Below are positions 1 to 9,979 of a stretch of DNA of 64,000 bases, in pieces. The translations under genes and the position numbers were made by a program. The stretch spans positions 30,708,476 through 30,772,475 of the forward strand of contig JAOWCC010000019.1 in the NCBI GenBank assembly GCA_030867875.1, given 5' to 3'. The notes below the pieces were generated by a model. That model saw only the letters and a program-made list of their open reading frames with translations. It had not been told where the DNA came from and did not search any database. Source of the stretch: Actinernus sp. WN-2022. Taxonomy: Eukaryota > Cnidaria > Anthozoa > Actiniaria > Actinernidae. Numbering within the stretch: the stretch's first letter is position 1; each line of letters begins with the position of its first letter.

Positions 1-48
1 CTCACCAGACTATGGGGCCAAGGGTGGTCAAAAACTCAAATCGACAAC

Positions 49-138
49 CTCACCAGATTTGTGACTCTGTATTACTAACAAACGGTACCACCAGGTTTGG
101 TTCCATTTATTAGTATAACTAGTCACAAATCTGGTGAG
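49..138. repeat. Small foldback repeat
   Basis: An 18-bp arm at 49-66 returns as its reverse complement at 121-138, leaving a loop of about 54 bp. Shorter CACCAG/CTGGTG fragments recur at 100-115, 156-165 and 278-292, so this is a cluster of one short motif in both orientations. No coding capacity is visible. It resembles a degenerate MITE or foldback element. Confidence 0.5.
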
Positions 139-659
139 TTGTGCAGTTCACTTTTCACCAGGTTTGATGCTGTTTATTACTATATATTACCATATATCAT
201 TTCATATTACATATATAAATATGTATTCATATATTCCACAAATAAACTTTTCACCACGTAAACACTTTATATTTTTTCACCAACTCGGTGAGTATATGAA
301 TTCCTGTTATCTCAATGTTCATTAGACAGAGCGGGGTAAGTGAGTTAATTGTACGTTTCAATCATAAATTAATTGTCTGACCTGTAACACGGTTATTATG
401 TATTGTGATTTAGACGTGCAAAATAAGCTCCCTAGATGAGTGATTGGCAGTTTCTAGATCAATATTGTTTAAACATGTAATTTTTCTTTTAATTGTAAAT
501 GAATTAATGCTTATATATACTCAGTGGTATATAACTTAATATTAACTCTTAAATTATTTTAAATTTATTTCAACCATTTATTACTATAGGATTATTTCTT
601 CACATGCTTCAGTGAATTTATTTGTCCATCTTAGGTACTGTCAACATATTTTTTTTTGC
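139..659. other. AT-rich intergenic DNA, nothing recognised
   Basis: Low-complexity AT-rich sequence. The single open frame (134-325) has no recognisable domain and is built from AT-rich codons. I see no RNA gene, promoter cluster or transposon end. Confidence 0.5.
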
Positions 660-752
660 TCCAGTCTCATCTTGGGGCAGCAGGCTCACAACATGGCCAA
701 CAGGCTGTGACTTGGTGAGAAACGTCCTCTAGATGCCTCACTGGGTGAAGTA
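660..752 (+). repeat. Dispersed repeat, first copy
   Basis: This block contains CTCATCTTGGGGCAGCAGGC and CCTCTAGATGCCTCACTGGG. Both strings recur around 2816-2882 and the first again at 2956-2976, so it is a dispersed family with at least three partial copies in the first 3 kb. No terminal repeats or coding potential are evident. Confidence 0.55.
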
Positions 753-760
753 ATCAGTAT

Positions 761-896
761 ACAACGCTGTCAGCCGTGTTGTATCACATATCCAAACACT
801 GAGAACTGAACTTGAAAAACGATGCGAAGCGGAGTTTTTTAAACTAAGTTCGAGGTGTTTGGATATGTGATACAACACGGCTGACAGTGTTGTATA
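761..896. mobile_element. Foldback MITE-like element (about 40-bp arms)
   Basis: The arm at about 761-799 (motif CTGTCAGCCGTGTTGTATCA) returns inverted at about 855-896 with one or two mismatches, enclosing about 55 bp. The element has no coding capacity. This is the form of a nonautonomous DNA transposon. A fragment of the same arm (CATCACATATCCAAAC) recurs near 969-984. No clear target duplication was identified, so the superfamily is unknown. Confidence 0.6.
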
Positions 897-1059
897 TGGC
901 TTCTCCAACGAATTTACCATTGAAGAGAAAACGGAGAAGAAAGTTTGGATAATTTATGCAAGTGTTTCATCACATATCCAAACTCCTTCACGCTTGTGAT
1001 TTTCTTTGTAATACTCTCATTAATTATTCATGAGTTTGAGAATATCAATTGCAATCTTA

Positions 1060-1274
1060 GGGCGCGTTCGATTGACCGTATTCCGGAATAAGAATAGATG
1101 GAATAATCTCTGGAAATCACTTATATCGGGAATTTTTAGTCTATGGAATATAGAATCTATCCTGAATATTGCATTTCAGCAAACGTTAGTAGCTTACAGT
1201 GCAAAATGAGATTATTCCAAAATGAGATTATTCCATCTATTCTTATTCCGGAATACGGTCAATCGAACGCGCTC
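1060..1274. mobile_element. MITE with TTA target duplication (PIF/Harbinger-like)
   Basis: A 215-bp element has terminal inverted repeats of about 45-50 bp, running from GGGCGCGTTCGATTGACC on the left to its complement on the right. TTA lies directly outside both ends (1057-1059 and 1275-1277). A 3-bp TWA-type duplication is what PIF/Harbinger transposases produce, so the assignment follows from that knowledge; no transposase is encoded. An internal piece of the right arm is duplicated (ATGAGATTATTCCAAA near 1206-1230). The element sits at the 5' break of the downstream retrotransposon. Confidence 0.7.
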
Positions 1275-1277
1275 TTA

Positions 1278-2661
1278 TACTGAAGAACATCGATAACGGA
1301 AACCTCATCGGAACAGTATTCTTAGACCTTAGCAAGGCCTTTGACATGATTAACCACTCCACTCTTAAGGTCAAACTTGCCAACATTGGTGTTAAAGGAC
1401 ACGCCTTGGACTGGTTCGATAACTATCTCTCTAATAGAACTCAGTCTGTCATTATTAATGGAACTCTATCTGATACTATAGAAATAACACTAGGAGTACC
1501 TCAAGGCTCGGTCTTGGGGCCATTACTATTTATTATTTTCATCAATGATCTACCACATAATGTTCACCATTGTAAGGTAGTAATATATGCCGATGATACT
1601 GCTCTCTTTTTTGCCGATAACGATGTTCAGATTATACAATCTGTACTTCAGGATGAACTTAGTGCTCTTAGTAGATGGTTTACTGATAACGAATTAATTG
1701 TAAATTGTACTAAAACTAAAGTTATGTTATTTGGTTCTAATCAACGTTTAGCAAGATCACAGAAGCCTTCTTTGTCATTATCAGGAACACTATTAGAACT
1801 ACCAGAGACTGTTAAGTATCTAGGTTTGTCTTTCGATGCTACAATGAACTGGCATGACCATATTGATGTCATTGCTTCTAAAGTATCTCGTAGACTTAAC
1901 CTCCTTGGGAGGATCCGGAAATATCTTAATGTCGACACTTGTAAGCTTCTGCATGGAACTCTTATTCAGCCGCTGTATGAATACTGTGATGTAATCTGGT
2001 CTAATGCGGATAAAATTAACCTTGATAGACTTCTGAGGTTACAGAAGAGAGGAGCGCGCATCATACTCCGGAGGAAAATCCGAGAAGAACGCACAGAGCA
2101 GTTATTCAGAGAGCTTGGTTGGGTCCCCTTACTTGATCGATGGCACTTTCATAAATGTCTTACTGTCTTTAAATGTTTGAATGGACTTTGTCCACCTTAT
2201 CTTAGGAATTTGTTTTCTCGTAATTCTGATGTTCATAATTACAATACTCGAAATAGGTCTAATCTCCATATGGTTAGAATATCCTCTAAATCTGGTTATA
2301 GATCCTTTGCCTATTCAGCAGCTAAGTTTTATAACAGTCTCAGTTCAACCATTAAGAGCTCTCATTCTATCAGAACCTTCAGCGCCAATTACTGGTTGGA
2401 CTCGTCTGTCAGATCATTATAGTTTATCATTATAGTTTATTGTTATTATTTTATCAGTAGTTTAACATTATTATTATTATTATTATTATATATAGTTACT
2501 TATTAGTAGTTAGGTTAGTTTTTTATCTTAGATATGATTGCTTGTCTGTATTTATTGTTATGTTTGTATTTGTATTATATCTTAGACGCACAGCTTCAAT
2601 GTAAATAAGTGTTTAGCTTTTTTGAATTCTGTGCATAATAAAGTATCTATCTATCTATCTA
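1278..2661 (+). mobile_element. 5'-truncated non-LTR retrotransposon
   Basis: The element consists of the 3' half of an RT ORF, an AT-rich 3' UTR, an AATAAA at about 2637 and a short (TATC)n tail ending near 2661. Truncation at the 5' end and a simple-repeat tail are the usual signature of target-primed reverse transcription. The endonuclease and the RT finger region are missing, so it cannot move on its own. Confidence 0.8.
1283..2422 (+). pseudogene. Non-LTR retrotransposon reverse transcriptase, N-terminally truncated
   Basis: The frame is open from about 1283, before the first ATG at 1346, and reads FLDLSKAFDMINH, RT motif A with its catalytic aspartate. It continues with GVPQGSVLGPLLF (motif B) and YADD at 1586-1597 (motif C, the two catalytic aspartates), then the thumb and C-terminal region typical of CR1/Jockey-like elements (LHGTLIQPLYEYCDVIW, LQKRGARII, AAKFYNSLS). 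The ATG is internal and not a true start. The apurinic endonuclease and RT motifs 0-2 are absent. The remaining frame is unbroken, suggesting a fairly young insertion. The exact clade is not settled. Confidence 0.85.
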
Positions 2662-2758
2662 ATAATATGCTAAGTGTTGGTCTGTCTGTGTGTTACGCAT
2701 AGTACAGACAGCACGAGCTGTCGATCTGCGCGTGGAAGTTCCACGGGTCCCTATTAGT

Positions 2759-2995
2759 TATATAATATTTTTATAGTTCACTTAGATATATTGCATACTA
2801 TCAGAATTAATTACTCATCTTGGGGCAGCACACGATAGGTTGTGACTCGGTGAGTAACATCCTCTAGATGCCTCACTGGGTGAAAATAAATTACAATTAT
2901 ATAATATTTTTATAGTACACTTGTATATATATATAGCATACTATCAGAATTGATTACTCATCTTGGGGCAGCAGGCTCACATGGCCAACACACTA
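2759..2995 (+). repeat. Direct duplication with about 140-bp period
   Basis: The stretch TATATAATATTTTTATAGT...ACTATCAGAATTRATTACTC occurs near 2759 and again near 2899, each followed by CATCTTGGGGCAGCA. It is a two-copy tandem of the dispersed repeat seen at 660-752, with a slightly longer (TA)n run in the second copy. No coding content. Confidence 0.55.
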
Positions 2996-4697
2996 CAGGC
3001 TTATGAAATGTTCACCACGCACAAAGACCCATCCTAAATTTTTCTCCAGATATTGAAAATCAATGTTTTAGGGTTAGTGGGCATTTATAGATCATTTAAT
3101 GCTTATGATATGTCTTGGGTAGTCTACTGAGTTAATCTTGCAGATGTCCTGGCGACAAGCCCGAGAGCAATGGAGATCATTAACTGATTAATTAACATTC
3201 ACTAGGGGTAGCCCAGTTGATCTTGCAGATGTCCTGGCGACAACCCCGAGCGCAACGGAGATCGTTAACTGATTAAGTAACTTTTTTTTCTAGCGACTCC
3301 GGCAAGTTTACCAAAATAACCGGATTGATTAGTTATATATCCCCATGGAGTTGATTCATCCAGCAGGAGGGGCTGCCTGAGCGCTTCAGGGATTAAAAAT
3401 AGGCTTTTTATATCTAGCGAGTCAAGAAGATCAGAAGTGATAAAAGGTTTTTATTTTGAATTGCTTTTTAAATTTTGTCGACTGGATAACATAGCTAGTT
3501 AGCCTTTTTCTGTTACAGAATAAAATTACCCGGATCATCACAGAAGATACGTGGAAAGCGAAGACATATGTTTAACCTCCTCCGCAGACATCTATAGTAA
3601 AAAGCGGTCACCCTGTGGCCGGACATGTGGGCACGCGAAGGAGTTTTCTTCCTTTTCGTTCCCAGTCTTCCCAAGTCCACAGGGTTCCCAACCTTACTAT
3701 TTCTTACTAAACTATTTCTTACAAACTAGAGATGCCAGAGGAGGAGGCTACATAATGTTGTAGTTTGTTGAATTCAGAATATAAAATAAAAAACTGAGCA
3801 CTTTCTTTTTCCTCTACTAAATAGCATTAGTAAAGCCTTGCGAAATCTATCATTAAAAGGGATTAGAGAGAATCAAGCTTAATAGTACGTAGCTCTCAAC
3901 ATTCAATTAATTAGGCAAAAATGGCATCTGAATAAAATAAATACAGTTTCGCTGACAGATTTCATATAGGGAGTAAGTCATATTATAACATCTCGGATAG
4001 TAGGATGACTGAGCTCCAATTCTGCTCTCTGAGCATCAGCAAGCAGGGTGCTAGCTTTTCATAGTTGCCTCAGTTCGTCATAATTCCAATAACTCGTTTC
4101 TGCGCCTACGCGTATCCACGGGTTCAAAATAGACCACTTCGTAACTGGGAAATGTCTGCAAATTTAACCTGAGAAAACAGCAAGCTCACTTCCCTCTCAC
4201 CCGCGTTAGTAGCGCAAGTGTTTTTTTTTTCGAAGATCCGGGAAGCTATCACGAGCAAATGATGAGGGAAATACATTGTTTCTATGAGAATATTCCGACA
4301 AAAATACTATTTCTGAAACATTTAAAATCCTCAAACTAAAGATATTTTGTAAACGATTCTGCTGATTAAATTTGAGGACTTTAGATATCCGTGGGAACCG
4401 GCTTGCAATCTAGCCTCGGAAATCCACTCCCAGAGAGATAGAGAGACTCAGAGGCGTGGAAAGGCTTTTTTCAGGCTAACTGCAATCAGGTTGTACTTTT
4501 TCTATACGTTTGTTTGTATAATCTCAGTCATTTTTACGACAATTCAAATCGGTCTATAGACTATGATGACTTTGCCTATAGACGTCCCCCCGTTTTTCGG
4601 ACAAATTGGGACGCCGTATTAAAGGAAAATGAATTACTTCAGTTGTTTAATAGCGCTGCGCACAGATGACCTCAATTAATTTAGACCCCCCGCCAAA
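2996..4697. other. Intergenic DNA with an 85-bp tandem duplication
   Basis: The only structure I can support is a two-copy tandem at about 3124-3290, period 85 bp, sharing ATCTTGCAGATGTCCTGGCG and a following GGAGATC-TTAACTGATTAA. The frame at 3551-3763 has no recognisable domain. Homopolymer runs occur at 4219-4230. No gene is recognised. Confidence 0.45.
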
Positions 4698-5048
4698 ATG
4701 CGGACAAACAAACCACTTTTCGTGTTAGAACTTACAAGGATTGACCAGCACTTCAGTTCGTGCTCTGACTATTCTACTAGAAATGACGGCTTTCCTGTAT
4801 TATATTTTGAAAGAGAGTCCGATTATTATACTATTGAACAGCTTAGACGTTGGCTAAAATACAGAGGATTGAAACAAAGCGATAAATGGCCATCTTATCA
4901 AGCAAGTTCCACCGACATTTGGAAATGGGTGCAAACGTGGCGGGAAATACAGTGTTTGTATGGGAATCCGATGCCAAATATTTTCCGTAAAATCGAATTT
5001 CTGAAATATTCACCGTCTACAAACTTAAGATACCAGGTAAAAGATTAA
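4698..5048 (+). pseudogene. SAP-like exon fragment, probably from a transposon protein
   Basis: An ATG-initiated frame of 116 residues contains YYTIEQLRRWLKYRGLKQS (residues about 42-60), which resembles the first helix and turn of a SAP DNA-binding motif. It aligns by eye with LKVEELRFWLKCRG in the first exon of the YqaJ gene at 52.6 kb. The second half of a SAP motif is not clear. The frame ends after LRYQVKD; the DNA there reads CCAG followed by GTAAAAG, so a splice donor at about 5036 is possible. The last 100 bp lie inside an inverted repeat. It is most likely a broken first exon of a related element; a host exon is not excluded. Confidence 0.4.
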
Positions 5049-5333
5049 CTGATCAAAATGTGAGGGATGTAGCTGTGCTGAAAAGCGTGCAATCGTGCCT
5101 TAAGTTTTTCATGCATTTGTCCTGCATGTAACTGACGACTGAACGAGTCAAAGTCCGCGGGAAATTACAGACAAATGTATGGAAAACTGAAAATACGATT
5201 GCACACTTCCCAGCACAGCTACATCCCTCACATTTTGATCAGTTAATATTTTACCTGGTATCTTAAGTATATTTCAGAAATTCGATTTTACGGAAATTAT
5301 TTGGCATCGGATTCCCATACAAACACTGTATTT
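4942..5333. repeat. Inverted duplication of the SAP-like exon end
   Basis: The arm 4942-5094 (from GGAAATACAGTGTTTGTATG through TGTGAGGGATGTAGCTGTGC) recurs inverted at about 5190-5333, with a spacer of about 95 bp. The arms differ by a few substitutions and by a short deletion of about 12 bp in the right arm near 5268. The left arm covers the last exon bases, the possible splice donor and the start of the putative intron. The structure is a smaller parallel of the inverted duplication at 50-59 kb. Confidence 0.7.
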
Positions 5334-5867
5334 CCACAGGCTTCCCAGACTCTACGTATATTTCCCGCTTATTAGTCTGTTGGGTTACCTGTGGTTTATC
5401 GATTAGTTTCATAACGATCTCAGAAGAGTTTAAATAATTGCTTCGTGTGAATTCTCTTTTCCGATTCCTACGAAATGAATCTTCAATAATAAAAGATTGA
5501 TACTTAATGAAGTTGTGTGAGTGTTTTTTTGGCGATTTGGGGCCTTCTAAAGCAATTTATTAGGATTCGAAATTTTGACCGTTGGCCGAGGCTCTAAGAA
5601 AGTTAACAAGGTAGGCAAGTCGACCTCGCCAAAGCACACACTTACCTCAAAGATCACCCAAAAATCGGCACTTTTCTTCCTCGCTCGCTATTCAGCTTTC
5701 GGCACAGGAGGAAATAGTTATCAAGCAACATCTGACCAGAGATTTAGGAAAATCCATCAAATTTATCATCGCCAAACCGCCTCCTCGAGACCCAAAAAGC
5801 GCGACCTTGCAATGATCTGTAAGAACCAGAATGACCAAAGTGGTCCAAAATTTTCCCGAGCCTATCC

Positions 5868-6176
5868 AAAACGATGCAAATCGCCTTTCTTCATGGGGGA
5901 ACCCCCAAGCGGCGGTTACAGACTAATTTTGAATTTGGAACTCGCCAATCAGAGGACCAAGACAGTTGGCTGGGGTCTTCACCGAGTGTTATGACAGTTC
6001 CACGTGACAAATTTTCGCGAGTTCCAAATTCAAAATTAGTCTGTAACCGCCAGTTTCGTTAAAAGGCCTAGTAATGGTCTCTCTGATTGGCGATATATTT
6101 GTTTCCGTTCCTCGAGCGGAAGTATAATTTCACGCTTGAGGGTCCCCCATGAAAAAAGGCGATTTGCATCGTTTTT
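5868..6176. mobile_element. Nested foldback element
   Basis: The outer arms are at about 5868-5904 and 6139-6176 (AACGATGCAAATCGCCTTTC and complement). Inner arms, separate from the outer pair, are at 5911-5945 and 6018-6053 (GGCGGTTACAGACTAATTTT and complement). The element thus holds one inverted repeat inside another. No transposase is encoded. Open frames that cross it (5575-5994, 5874-6062) are by-products of the repeat and show no domain. Confidence 0.6.
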
Positions 6177-8132
6177 GCCCGACCGACCGACCGACTTTTA
6201 CGAGGGGAGCTGCGATGGGAAACGAAACATTTTATTGGGATGGCCTAATTTGTAGTTCAGACAAACTCCCGCTTGCGTTTCATTGTACTTGTCTCGTGGT
6301 CTTCTGTACAAACATTTAATATCCAGCGCTGACATTTCTCACTGCATTCCCTGTGAAGTTTTGGAACGGAAAAGCTCCATCGAAAATTAAAAGGCCAAGA
6401 AAACCTCTATAATTGTATACATCTCTGAGCGAGAGATATCTTTGACTTTGAGCGATTTGTGAAGGTTTTTTTCACATCTAGAGTCACTCTTACATCTTAC
6501 CCAGCAACCTTTTCTCTTTTGTCCGCAAATCAATCCCACCGTGCTTTGCGCGTCGGAGAGAAAATCTATTTATAGATACCGTGCGGTTCCCCATTGCAGT
6601 TGTAAGCGGCACGATCCTGTTACGACGCTAAAGATAAAGCACGCAACACTTGAGCAAGTTAGATGAACTGAGGCATGCCAAACGCTTGCTCAATACTGAT
6701 GCTCTTAGCTTTCCGCTCAATTCAAGTGCACGTTTTAACATCAATCCTTGTTTGTGATTAGTATCAGATCTCTTTTGTCTGAATAGCTTCAGGCGGAAAA
6801 AAGGATTGATTTTCCGGCGGAAATGCGAATCGTCATCCAGATTTCTGTGTTCTCGGAGGTTCCTTATTTTTATCATACAATAAATTCTAAATCCAGAGGC
6901 CAGACCTCACAGCGAACTGAGGATATTCGTTAAAATAAAATATATTCCATCATGTTCTCTGTACGGCCCTTCTGTTCCAGCCGGCGGGCTCTGAGCACGC
7001 ACATGTACTGACACTGTATAACTCCTAGCAATTCAACCAGTACTAATCTTATACTTCAGTTCTCCGAACGAATTTAGTAGATATGCCATGCGCTATTGCT
7101 GAAACCCAAAAGTCGCTTTTAAACCCAACCACAGTTCCTTTTCCGCGCTATAAAATGTGCTGAATCAGATTAGCTCCTTTATATGTAAGCCGCATATTTG
7201 TCATTTTACAGCGTGGATAATTAACCTGTAGGTCACGGAGTAACAACAGGGAGACTGAGATACGTGAATGGAGATAAAGCTTGGGTGGCACACGCAGAGT
7301 ACTTTATTGATGGAAGCCGGAGATAATATTTCGTTGGACCATATTCCTGAGCCCTTCATTCATCTTGGTGTTGTTTATTTTAACATATACTTGTAATCTT
7401 TTTGTATTTACAAGGTGTTCTTCAATAAATATTGTCACAGGACATCCGACTCTAATCTCATGTGAAGACATTGCAAAATTTAACTAAACAGTTCGTCCTC
7501 TTTTTGAATGTTGTATATACATATTTTTTAGTTTGGAGTTTGGACCTTATCAACATTGTCTTCGGTAGGGGCTCCATTCTTTCTACAGTAGCTTCGTCGC
7601 GTGCTAAAGAACGTTCTATTCTCGTGTACTGTAATTGTATTTACAAACAGGAAATTCATATTTTTCTCTTCAAGGCTTTGTTTGGTCCCAAGTAAGTCAT
7701 CCTCGACAAAAATAATACATCGTGTCTTCGATATAATATTCAGTCCAAAAATCTTCTTAATAGCTATTATTATAACATTTTGATATTTACAAATTATAGA
7801 CACAAATGTAACATATGCTTCAATTCACGTGTCAAAAAAACAAGAACAAATAGTTACTCGCATTGCCTTCATGCTAAAGTTCATTTATGCGTTACTTTGG
7901 CTGTAATGTGAATAAAAGCCCGTATTTATAAATTCTGTGCCGCCTCTCTTCTCGGGGTATTAAATTATTTGTTGTGGCACAGTAGTACTGAGTTTGTACG
8001 AAGATGTCCCATCCCTTGCTCAGCATGAAGAGTAAGGTCGCAGCTGTTTAATACAGTAACCCTGCCGATAGACGGTAGATATCTCACAGTAAATTGGCTC
8101 AACCGTCCAACGCCTCGGAGAAACATTAATTC
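6177..8132. other. Intergenic DNA, nothing firmly recognised
   Basis: Open frames at 6628-6876 (minus) and 7462-7803 (both strands) have no recognisable motif and overlap one another, as expected by chance. A plus-strand AATAAA lies at about 7911. The minus-strand 3' UTR of the CITED-like gene must run into this stretch from 8132, but I see no canonical minus-strand AATAAA close by. Confidence 0.4.
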
Positions 8133-8528
8133 CTACACGTCTTGCCGAATAACTAGCACTTCTGTGTCACTAAGATCTGAATGACCAACTCTCAATTCAG
8201 GCAAAGTCTTCAACTGATCCAGTCCCAATTCTACAATTAACGTTGATAAAATATCATCCTCTACCGTGGAAGAATCAAGTCCATATCCAGTAAATGAACG
8301 TAAATCCAGGTCCACTAGCCTTAATCCTGGCGACGGCGTTAAACAGTGCGTAAGTGGGTACGCCGGAGAATAGGTAAATTGCATGCGAAACTCTGCACCA
8401 TGCGAGTTATTGCAGTTCTGTCGTAGCGTCCCAGTTGGGCTGTTGGCGCATGTAAATAGTGTAGGACTTGAGATAGGCCCTGTCAGTGAACTGGTGGTCA
8501 TCGTTATTTCACCGCTTTGGTTCATCAT
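8133..8528 (-). CDS. CITED-like transcriptional co-regulator
   Basis: A single-exon frame of 131 residues starts at a double ATG (MMNQSGE). Residues about 97-118 read EDDILSTLIVELGLDQLKTL and continue PELRVG. This matches the conserved C-terminal CR2 region of the CITED family, in vertebrates an acidic stretch with the pattern L-LVIE-GLD-IK-LPEL-G. That region binds the CH1/TAZ1 domain of CBP/p300 and competes with HIF-1alpha; CITED proteins act in the nucleus as non-DNA-binding co-regulators. The N-terminal two thirds are rich in Ser, Thr, Pro and Asn and look disordered, also as in the family. The length is shorter than the roughly 180-270 residues of vertebrate members. A TATA box sits about 105 bp upstream. 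The match rests on one short motif, so the assignment is strong but not certain; no symbol is given because orthology to CITED1, 2 or 4 cannot be decided. Confidence 0.75.
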   Translation of the reverse strand: MMNQSGEITMTTSSLTGPISSPTLFTCANSPTGTLRQNCNNSHGAEFRMQFTYSPAYPLTHCLTPSPGLRLVDLDLRSFTGYGLDSSTVEDDILSTLIVELGLDQLKTLPELRVGHSDLSDTEVLVIRQDV

Positions 8529-8631
8529 GTTGCGTCTTAGGTTCTAAATCACGTTTGTTAGTTACGGACCGAGTTTTACTACGTTCGGTTGATACGAGTT
8601 TTTTCTTGTGTTCATCTGGCAGTTCGACGCG

Positions 8632-8640
8632 CTTATATAC
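8632..8640 (-). promoter_or_regulatory. TATA box of the CITED-like gene
   Basis: On the minus strand the sequence is GGGGTATATAAGCGCG, a near-consensus TATA box with GC-rich flanks, which serve as a BRE-like context. It lies about 105 bp upstream of the first ATG, so a start near 8605 would give a 5' UTR of about 75 nt. The spacing supports the chosen start codon. Confidence 0.55.
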
Positions 8641-8747
8641 CCCTGATTACCAACTCTCACTCGGTCACGTTCTATTTTTAGGCTCTCACCTCAACATGAA
8701 CAAGCACAGCGAGTCGAAATCTATGCCAACATGGTCGTGGTGCCAGA

Positions 8748-8756
8748 TTTCCCACG
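8748..8756 (-). promoter_or_regulatory. Candidate CSL/Su(H) site
   Basis: The minus strand reads CGTGGGAAA, a match to the CSL (RBPJ/Su(H)) consensus YGTGRGAAM, about 110 bp upstream of the TATA box of the CITED-like gene. A single 9-mer can occur by chance, so this is only a candidate Notch-response site. Confidence 0.25.
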
Positions 8757-9396
8757 ACTCGACAGGGGTCGTCTGATAATACAGAACTTATTTGGCGGAA
8801 AACTAGTATGTATGACTGTTATAAGATCGCTTGGCTGAACAATTTACACCATTCAAGATTTAATCTGATTGTTACTCAACAGTGCAAGCATTCACGCTTA
8901 ACAGCTCAAATGTCTTTGATGTACCGCCTACGCGAATTTTTTCGAGTTCGACAACAACCGCAATTGATATTTATAGCTGTTCAGCTGCGAAACATTGTTT
9001 ATTTCCAACAGGAAAATGCTCTCAATCAATATCCAAGATCAAAACAGTCCTAACAAATTGAAAATCAGCAACAGGCTTGGCTTGGCTTCCGTTTTTCTTG
9101 TAATTTGTAGCATCAAATCGGTAAACCCGAGCTGCGAGGGACAGTGGATAAGCTAGCTTTTGGAAATACTTTACATATTTGAATGAATCTATTCCGGCAT
9201 GAAAATCTTATGGATATTGTTCGTCATATGGTGTTTTTGGGCACATTCAAGTACACTGAAACAAAACGGCGTGCATATGTTACTACGTAACTATGGATTT
9301 CGTAACAAGCAAAAACGACCAAACGACAAAATGTTCTTGATATAATTTAATTTTATAGTACTTTGTTTTATTGGTGATTTATTTTATCGGTTGAGA
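8757..9396. other. Upstream region of the CITED-like gene, no further feature
   Basis: The plus-strand frame at 8808-9053 has no recognisable domain. The stretch may hold more of the upstream regulatory region of the minus-strand gene, but no clustered motif stands out. Confidence 0.35.
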
Positions 9397-9715
9397 ACCA
9401 TGGACGCTTTCCATTCAACCAAAAAAAACGAAAATTCCGATCACAAATCAAATGGAACAGTAAAATTTCCGGTTCGAAGTTTCGGAAATTGTGGACCGAA
9501 CTTTTTGTTCCATTCAAAATTCCCGGTTTAGATTTGCTGTGATTTGCCAGTTTTGAGAATTGAAATCGAGGCTACTAATAACCGGGTAGTTTCTGCGAAT
9601 GGAACGCGTATTTTTCCGACCGGTTTGTCTAATTCGAAAAATCCCGTTCCATTCGACATTCGAAATTTTCGAAACTTCTAACCGGTCGTTTTGGTTGAAT
9701 GGAAAGCGCCCCATG
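9397..9715. mobile_element. MITE with about 25-bp terminal inverted repeats
   Basis: The left end CGCTTTCCATTCAACCAAAA (about 9405-9424) is matched inverted by TTTTGGTTGAATGGAAAGCG (about 9689-9708). Interior sequence is also partly symmetric (GGTTCGAAGTTTCG against CGAAACTTCTAACC). The length is about 315 bp, with no transposase. The minus-strand frame 9514-9714 inside it is a by-product. The outer ends are CATGGACGC and GCGCCCCATG; no clear target duplication was found. Confidence 0.65.
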
Positions 9716-9979
9716 TGTTCTGCATTTTAGACCAGGTATACTTGTAAATCGAACAAAGTCCATAGACTGACGCGATTGCTGGAAACTTCCGTAGCAACAA
9801 GAAGCCCTCTAATACTTTAACTTAATAAAATAGGATACAATCAAATTAAATTTACCCGGAGGTTCAACTTTTGACTGAAAACCAAACTCTACCTCTGGCA
9901 CTAAGTAGCCGTAAATTAAATATGCATGTCTGGAAAACCGTAAATAATTGTGTGATTTTTTATCGAATGTGAATTGTGT

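Noticed and set aside
3124..3290. C/D box snoRNA pair
   Set aside because: A possible CTGA D box follows each copy, but no RTGATGA C box is at the other end.
5575..5994. 139-codon frame as a host gene
   Set aside because: It begins with TTG, runs into the arm of a foldback element and has no recognisable domain.
6628..6876. 82-codon basic frame on the minus strand
   Set aside because: No recognisable family and no supporting promoter or splice signals; length is within chance expectation.
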